20,445 nucleotides of DNA, taken from NCBI GenBank assembly GCA_964442605.1, contig CAYTZR010000036.1, positions 1-20,445 of the forward strand, read 5' to 3'. The notes below the pieces were generated by a model, which was given only the letters and a program-made list of their open reading frames with translations, was not told where the DNA came from and ran no database searches. The first letter of the stretch is position 1. Each line of letters begins with the position of its first letter. A program made the position numbers and the translations under genes. The DNA is from Monoglobus sp964442605. GTDB taxonomy: Bacteria > Bacillota > Clostridia > Monoglobales > Monoglobaceae. Shown one piece after another: positions 16,824 to 20,445 of this stretch.

Positions 16824-17495
16824 TCAGGACATATATTCTCCGTTATAACTTACGAGGCATACATTCGAAACGCCCTGACAATTCGCCAGTATGTTTACAA
16901 CTTGAGACTCTGATTTTTTGACTCTGACCTCATATGTGAGTTCTATTCCGTGCTTAGTAATATTTTTGGATTTAAGAGAGTGCTTTTTAGAATTTTTGGC
17001 AAGCACACCGCTAACCATCTTTTCAGCTCTTTCATCCGCGCAATTCGCCATGAGAATGTATGGAGTGTCAAAGCCTTTTCTGTTGGCAAAAATAAGTATA
17101 ATCAAACCGATACAAACCGAGCCTATGACCGCGAGAGGGATAAAACCTGCTCCCACAATAATGCCTACTCCGATTGACCAAAACAGAAATACTATGTCCA
17201 TTGGGTCCTTGATCGCTGTCCTGAACCTTACAATCGACAACGCTCCGACCATACCCAGTGACAACACAACGTTAGCCGTCACCGCGAGAATAATCAGTGC
17301 AGTCACCATTGCCATGGTTATAAGCGATAATCCGAAAGACGAGCTGTACATCACGCCCGAAAAAGACTTTTTATATACTACAAAAATAAACAAGCCTATT
17401 ACAAAAGAAATTGCAAGCGCAATTAAAATATCCGCAACAGTTAATGAAACGACCTGATCCAAAAAATTGGACTTAAAGATATCGTTAAAAGTCAT
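16824..17495 (-). CDS. DUF4956 membrane protein
   Basis: 223 residues. The start resembles other DUF4956 proteins (MTFNDIFKSNFLD). Four hydrophobic helices lie within about 15-140, with the conserved segment GMVGALSIVRFRTAIKDPMDIVFLFWSIGVG spread over 81-111, followed by a soluble alpha/beta C-terminal domain (about 140-223). Function is not established; the family is almost always next to a VTC-type polyphosphate polymerase gene, as here, and is assumed to work with it at the membrane. I take the ATG at 17495 with AAGGGTGG upstream; a GTG three codons before it (17504) is inside that ribosome site. Confidence 0.88.
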   Translation of the reverse strand: MTFNDIFKSNFLDQVVSLTVADILIALAISFVIGLFIFVVYKKSFSGVMYSSSFGLSLITMAMVTALIILAVTANVVLSLGMVGALSIVRFRTAIKDPMDIVFLFWSIGVGIIVGAGFIPLAVIGSVCIGLIILIFANRKGFDTPYILMANCADERAEKMVSGVLAKNSKKHSLKSKNITKHGIELTYEVRVKKSESQVVNILANCQGVSNVCLVSYNGEYMS

Positions 17496-17539
17496 TTTCC
17501 CCACCCTTTTCTTTTTTATTTTTATGACTTTATCTTTCT

Positions 17540-17573
17540 ATTTATTTTATTTTATTTTATTTTTTATTTTATT
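17540..17573. repeat. TTTTA pentanucleotide tract
   Basis: About six to seven near-perfect TTTTA units on the + strand (AAAAT on the coding side) lie between the VTC-type gene and DUF4956, about 45 bp upstream of the DUF4956 ribosome site. Slippage could change the spacing or local transcription; no such effect is shown. Confidence 0.6.
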
Positions 17574-17587
17574 CTTATCATACATTT

Positions 17588-18253
17588 TTACATTCCCCGC
17601 GCCGCCGCGTACTTTGAAAAAGCCGAAACGCTTCTGCATTTTACCTGAACCGCGTATCTTACCACCTGAGGAAGAAACTCGTCCCACTTTACCTCAAGAA
17701 TAGTGCTCTCATCAGCATGGTCATAAGCATATTCATCGTTGAGAAAGCTATAGACGTTCATGCATCCCTTCAAATTTTTATCCAATGTTATGCGGCAATT
17801 ACCCGGCGCATACACAAACGCCTCCCGGTCGTAAGTGACAATGCTTACCGGCCTCAGCTGCTGATAGCGCATTTTTGAGTAAAGCTCCCTGACAAGATTG
17901 CTGCTACTTTCGCGCATCCAATTTGTCTTACCTTCTATAATCATCTCACACTGCTCAACGCTGATTGCGGCAGACTGCTTAAGGCATAAACCTTTAATTT
18001 TACTCTTTTTTTCAAGGTTTATAAAACTCAAATCATGATTATAATATCTTATTCTGAACTTCTCTCTCTTATCAATGCCATACAGCTTTTCTTTAAGAGC
18101 CTTGTCATTATAGTTATCAAAGTAAAGACTGTTCACCGTGTAGTCTCCCGTGTGCCCGCAATGAGAGTCGCGTTCCAAAAGCACCTCCAATCTGTGCGAT
18201 AACGTCAAAGCATCCGCCGTATTTATGATATATTTGCATTCATGCCGAAACAT
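17588..18253 (-). CDS. VTC-domain polyphosphate polymerase-like protein
   Basis: About 221 residues from the ATG at 18253. The VTC fold is recognised from its basic and acidic tunnel residues in order: RHECKY at the start, SLYFDN, KFRIRYY, NLEKKSK, TYDREAF, RITLD and ILEVKWD near the end. In yeast Vtc4 this tunnel makes polyphosphate from ATP; bacterial members next to DUF4956 and CotH are assumed to act similarly, but their substrate is unproven. Length is normal for the stand-alone domain. AGGGGA lies seven bases before the chosen ATG; an in-frame ATG at 18298 would add 15 polar residues but has no ribosome site. It is the first gene of the leftward cluster, and the inverting promoter described at 19716-19744 would act on it first. 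Confidence 0.87.
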   Translation of the reverse strand: MFRHECKYIINTADALTLSHRLEVLLERDSHCGHTGDYTVNSLYFDNYNDKALKEKLYGIDKREKFRIRYYNHDLSFINLEKKSKIKGLCLKQSAAISVEQCEMIIEGKTNWMRESSSNLVRELYSKMRYQQLRPVSIVTYDREAFVYAPGNCRITLDKNLKGCMNVYSFLNDEYAYDHADESTILEVKWDEFLPQVVRYAVQVKCRSVSAFSKYAAARGM

Positions 18254-18363
18254 ATCACTGTCCCCTATCCGGTCGAAATTATGCTCTTTTTCAACCATTT
18301 ATTCAACCATTCATATGTATTTGTATGTGTTTTTTATATAAACCTATTAATTTTACAATTTTA

Positions 18364-18392
18364 TTGACACGTCATATCATGCCGTATATAAT
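18364..18392 (+). promoter_or_regulatory. Perfect-consensus sigma-A promoter pointing into the integrase segment
   Basis: TTGACA (18364-18369), a 17-bp spacer and TATAAT (18387-18392) match the vegetative consensus at every position. Transcription would begin near 18399 and run rightward, across the left recombination site and then antisense to the recombinase. No + strand gene follows in this orientation. If the 18424-19787 segment were inverted, this promoter would read the recombinase in the sense direction. Confidence 0.75.
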
Positions 18393-18412
18393 AAAGAATA
18401 ATACCCTACACA

Positions 18413-18445
18413 TTTTCGCAAAACTATAATGTTTTGCGAAAAGAA
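18413..18445. repeat. Left recombination site (inverted repeat copy 1)
   Basis: Arms TTTTCGCAAAAC (18413-18424) and GTTTTGCGAAAA (18431-18442) are perfect inverted copies around a 6-bp spacer TATAAT. This is the core-site layout of tyrosine recombinases. The reverse complement of 18424-18445 is identical over 22 bp to 19766-19787, and over the full 33 bp there are two mismatches. It lies 70 bp downstream of the integrase stop. A plain terminator is less likely because no U-run follows the stem. Confidence 0.8.
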
Positions 18446-18514
18446 CACTTTAAAACACGTAAACCCGAAATATTCATATAAATTTGACCAGAAAAAATAC
18501 GGTTATTATAATAT

Positions 18515-19579
18515 TTATCCAAACTTCGCCATACTGTTTCTCTTATGTTCATCAAGAGAATGAGCGTATATTTTTAGCGTAACCGTTGCATCGGCGTGAC
18601 CGAGAATTTCGCTTAGGGTTTTAATGTCAAATCCGAGTTCCAGTGCGCGAACGCTGAACGTATGACGCAGGGTATGGGCATTGGCGTATCTGACTTCGGC
18701 ACGCTCTAATGTTTTCTTATACTGATACTGAAATGTCCTCGTATCCATCATATGATAATCTGTATGAAGTACATACACGGACTGTCCCTGCTTTTGCACG
18801 GTTTTTAATTTATCAAGCAAAGTCGGTGGTACAGGTATTTTTCTCTGTGACGCCTCGCTTTTCGGCGGCAGCTCCCGCAAAACGGATTTCCCGTCTATGG
18901 TTACACGCTGCACTGTTCTATTTACATGCATATCTCCGTTCTTAAAATCAATGTCTTTCCATTTCAGACCGCAGACCTCGCCTATGCGAAGTCCTGTGTA
19001 CAGGCATATCAAAATTCCGATGTCATTGGGATTTTCTTCAATATTGAGTGAACTTTCGATTCGCTTTTGCTCCTCTCGCGAGAACGCCTCAACTTCATGA
19101 CGTTTAATCTTTGGTAATTCGATATCAAGCCATATGGGTGCTATGTAATTCTCTTTGTTTGCTTTTTTAAGCGCTTCGCGCAGAAATGAGAAAATTCCCT
19201 TGACAGTGGACGGCGCTAAATCAGACAGAGAATCAACGAACATTTGCACTATTTCACTATTCATTTTACACAGAGCGGTATTCCCGAAAAAAGGCTTAAT
19301 ATGGTTTTTAATATACCTCTCATATATACTGTATGTTCCTATTTTTAGCTTTTCATTCTGTGATTTTAGATACTCCTCGCACCATTCAGTGAATGATATG
19401 CCGACATTTTTTGTTTTTTCCGGCTCAACATGACTTTTCATTTTCAGCTTGACTTCGGTGTATGTCTTCCCGTACACGGATTTATACACCGCTTTTCCTG
19501 CAGCATTATACGATGTGATATAGCGCCCTTCCCAACGGTTATCCTTCCGTTTATAAATATTCTCTCCTTTTCTCGGCAT
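18515..19579 (-). CDS. Tyrosine site-specific recombinase (Tn916-type integrase family)
   Basis: 354 residues from the ATG at 19579, which has GGAGGA seven bases upstream; the frame is open to 19660 but those 27 codons lack a ribosome site. N-terminal arm-binding-like segment (KRKDNRWEGRY...SVYGKTY, about 9-45), SAM-like core-binding domain (about 60-145), and catalytic domain (about 165-345). All six active residues are visible: Arg198 in TGLRIGE, Lys240, His302 and Arg305 in HTLRH, His328 in LGHAD, and Tyr338. The enzyme is therefore complete and probably active. It lies between the two inverted sites with no excisionase, relaxase or phage gene nearby, which fits a dedicated DNA invertase better than a mobile element. 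Confidence 0.93.
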   Translation of the reverse strand: MPRKGENIYKRKDNRWEGRYITSYNAAGKAVYKSVYGKTYTEVKLKMKSHVEPEKTKNVGISFTEWCEEYLKSQNEKLKIGTYSIYERYIKNHIKPFFGNTALCKMNSEIVQMFVDSLSDLAPSTVKGIFSFLREALKKANKENYIAPIWLDIELPKIKRHEVEAFSREEQKRIESSLNIEENPNDIGILICLYTGLRIGEVCGLKWKDIDFKNGDMHVNRTVQRVTIDGKSVLRELPPKSEASQRKIPVPPTLLDKLKTVQKQGQSVYVLHTDYHMMDTRTFQYQYKKTLERAEVRYANAHTLRHTFSVRALELGFDIKTLSEILGHADATVTLKIYAHSLDEHKRNSMAKFG

Positions 19580-19715
19580 AATGCACTCCTCCAGTACCAT
19601 AAATTTGACGGTAAATAAATCAATTTTATCTGCATAAATGAGCAATTTTACATTTTGCACAAAATATTTTGAGAAAATTATTTATTTTTGACAAACAAAA
19701 TTGACAAAAAAAGTG

Positions 19716-19744
19716 TTGTACAATTTGCTAAATTATGCTATAAT
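19716..19744 (+). promoter_or_regulatory. Outward promoter inside the invertible segment
   Basis: TTGTAC (19716-19721), 17-bp spacer, TATAAT (19739-19744), with an extended -10 TG two bases before. Start expected near 19751, some 15 bp before the right recombination site, reading rightward out of the segment into a strong hairpin and non-coding DNA. After inversion it would occupy about 18467-18495 on the minus strand and read into the VTC-type gene and the cluster behind it. The -35 overlaps the palindrome TTGTACAA, and two TTGACAAA copies 13 bp apart lie just upstream (19688 and 19701), possible protein-binding sites. Confidence 0.7.
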
Positions 19745-19765
19745 ACGACAGGATGCTCTAAAAAA

Positions 19766-19798
19766 TTCTTTTCGCAAAACATTATAGCTTTGCGAGAA
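19766..19798. repeat. Right recombination site (inverted repeat copy 2)
   Basis: Inverted partner of 18413-18445. The inner arm and spacer (19766-19787) match copy 1 perfectly over 22 bp; the outer arm is imperfect (CTTTGCGAGAA). The spacer reads ATTATA here versus TATAAT on the left, so the two asymmetric spacers are in opposite orientation, which predicts inversion and not deletion of the DNA between them. Confidence 0.8.
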
Positions 19799-19838
19799 AA
19801 AGGTCGGTGGAACGCCATGTTGCGTCCCATCGACCTTT
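19799..19838. terminator. Strong hairpin, terminator-like, next to right recombination site
   Basis: Arms of 17 bp (19799-19815 and 19822-19838) pair with one mismatch and one G-U, around a 6-base loop. On the minus strand it is followed by TTTTTC, on the + strand only by TTTAAAAATT. It could end transcription coming from the right, protecting the integrase segment, and could also stop the rightward transcript from 19716-19744, giving an RNA of about 90 nt. It might also be an old insertion-sequence end. Confidence 0.6.
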
Positions 19839-20290
19839 AAAAATTGTCTTAGTTGCAAATCTCCGCGCAGTCGTTTGTACGAGGGTGCGGAGTGAGTTTC
19901 AAATCTGTCCGGTCTTTGCACCATGTAGGCGGATGACATCCGTAAATATAACGGCGTAAATGTTCTCAAGCGGTCTTGACAGCCATTCTTGCACTATAGG
20001 CAGGGTTTTATCCGTCACACGTCACACGTCTATGGTTTTATATATGAGCGTGTGCATGTTCGCCGCTCGTTCCGATGCTCTCTCTACGCGTTATTCGTTT
20101 GAGAAGTATTCTCATTTGTTTTCCGTCAGTTCTGTTCTTGAATACCTCTACAGCGTTCGCGTACGTTCTCTTGTATACTCCATGCTCCCTCGAACATATT
20201 ATACTTCAATTTCTGCCATATGTCAAATGTTTTCGGCACCGCGCCGCGAGGGGCGGAGGCGGCTCGCGCAATCGGGCGGGCGATTTCCAT
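19839..20290. other. Mostly non-coding stretch between switch and next gene
   Basis: Apart from the transposase fragment at 19899-20021 I see no convincing gene. Open frames on both strands here have no ribosome site, odd composition (many Arg/Ser/Thr) and no recognisable domain. A short very GC-rich patch lies at 20236-20283. It looks like decayed insertion-sequence DNA. Confidence 0.5.
19899..20021 (-). pseudogene. IS256-family transposase fragment
   Basis: About 40 codons in one frame match the region around the first catalytic Asp of IS256/Mutator transposases: VTDKTLPIVQEW, then SRPLENIYAVIFTD, then a trace ending GQI. The usual family pattern there is EWQ-x-RPL...YP-V-F-D-A-I-H. Stops lie directly on both sides and no other part of the gene is seen, so this is a dead remnant about a tenth of the normal length. 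Confidence 0.65.
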
Positions 20291-20292
20291 AC

Positions 20293-20320
20293 AAAAAGCA
20301 CTCACCAATTCGGTAAGTGC
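20293..20320 (-). terminator. Rho-independent terminator for the gene entering from the right
   Basis: Stem of GCACTCACC (20298-20306) with GGTAAGTGC (20312-20320), one G-U pair, loop of five, followed on the minus strand by a run of five T (20297-20293). It lies about 20 bp after the stop codon at 20339-20341, so it ends that transcript and separates it from the switch region. Confidence 0.75.
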
Positions 20321-20338
20321 TTTAAACTGTATTCAATT

Positions 20339-20445
20339 TTATAAACTTGGGTCTATTCTTTTTTTACAGTTTAGACAAAGTTGCCTGTCTGTTGCTGACA
20401 AATTAAAATCAATAACTCTTTCATCTACAGAATTGTCAACAACAT
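20339..20445 (-). CDS. C-terminal end of an unidentified protein (runs off right edge)
   Basis: A 34-codon open frame enters from the right edge and stops at 20339-20341, followed by a good terminator, which supports a real gene end. The residues are acidic and polar with one CLNC pair near the C-terminus (followed by KKRIDPSL). This is too little to name a family; a lone C-x2-C could be half of a zinc site. It is probably independent of the leftward signalling cluster. Confidence 0.55.
   Translation of the reverse strand, partial: VVDNSVDERVIDFNLSATDRQLCLNCKKRIDPSL

Noticed and set aside
1..18253. Type VI secretion or TerY-P stress system
   Set aside because: Kinase, PP2C and FHA genes occur in both, but no secretion-sheath, ATPase, vWA or Ter genes are seen in this window.
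18413..18445. Terminator of the integrase gene, or a chromosomal dif site
   Set aside because: No U-run follows the stem, and the arm sequence is unlike Firmicutes dif. A second copy with a matching spacer on the other side of the integrase is better explained as a recombination pair.
19580..19660. 27-residue N-terminal extension of the integrase
   Set aside because: The frame is open but lacks a ribosome site, while the ATG at 19579 has a strong one and matches where this integrase family usually begins.
18413..19800. attL/attR of an integrated mobile element
   Set aside because: Because each site is palindromic, a 12-bp arm also matches in direct orientation, but the best match (22 bp plus spacer) is inverted. 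No excisionase, transfer or phage gene lies between the sites.
19733..19969. 78-residue minus-strand protein
   Set aside because: It runs through the promoter, recombination site and hairpin in a different frame from the transposase remnant; no domain or ribosome site.
19960..20316. 118-residue + strand protein
   Set aside because: No ribosome site, low-complexity Ser/Arg composition, and it overlaps the opposite-strand transposase remnant and a terminator.

Overview
The window looks like chromosome of a low-to-mid GC Clostridia (Firmicutes) species, most likely a gut or rumen Oscillospiraceae/Ruminococcus-type anaerobe. The grounds are strong AGGAGG-type ribosome sites, SLH and Cthe_2159-type surface proteins, zinc-ribbon/FHA/kinase families common in these bacteria, and a Tn916-like tyrosine integrase. 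No gene pins down the species.

Positions 1-18253 hold 18 genes, all on the minus strand, mostly 4-50 bp apart or overlapping, so they read as one very long operon or two consecutive ones. In transcription order: a VTC-fold polyphosphate polymerase-like protein, a DUF4956 membrane protein, and a Cthe_2159-type beta-helix surface protein. Then come a zinc-ribbon protein, a polytopic membrane protein with a zinc ribbon, an SLH protein, a PP2C phosphatase, a transmembrane kinase, a second PP2C, a trypsin-like protease with a cytosolic FHA domain, and a kinase-RDD fusion. These are followed by an RDD-FHA fusion, a membrane stalk-domain protein and a zinc-ribbon-FHA protein. After a 211-bp gap with a nested dyad and a possible promoter come a protease-like FHA protein that has lost its catalytic His and Ser, a third PP2C, and two zinc-ribbon proteins, the last running off the left edge. 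Together this reads as a Thr-phosphorylation circuit (two kinases, three phosphatases, four FHA readers) in which several cytosolic signalling domains are joined through one membrane helix to outside modules.

Positions 18254-19800 hold the most interesting structure. A complete tyrosine recombinase gene and an outward-facing promoter lie between two near-identical inverted sites (18413-18445 and 19766-19798). Each has the layout of a tyrosine-recombinase core: two roughly 12-bp arms around a 6-bp spacer. The spacers are in opposite orientation, so recombination would invert the segment. In the orientation given, the inside promoter (TTGTAC-N17-TATAAT) points away from the big operon. After inversion it would sit just upstream of it and point into it. 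A perfect-consensus promoter (TTGACA-N17-TATAAT) just outside the left site now runs antisense to the recombinase and would become its sense promoter after the flip. This is the geometry of the Salmonella Hin switch, here with a tyrosine recombinase, and it predicts on/off phase variation of the whole signalling island.

The right end (19801-20445) is mostly non-coding. It has a strong hairpin, a dead IS256-family transposase fragment, a terminator, and the last codons of another minus-strand gene entering from the right.
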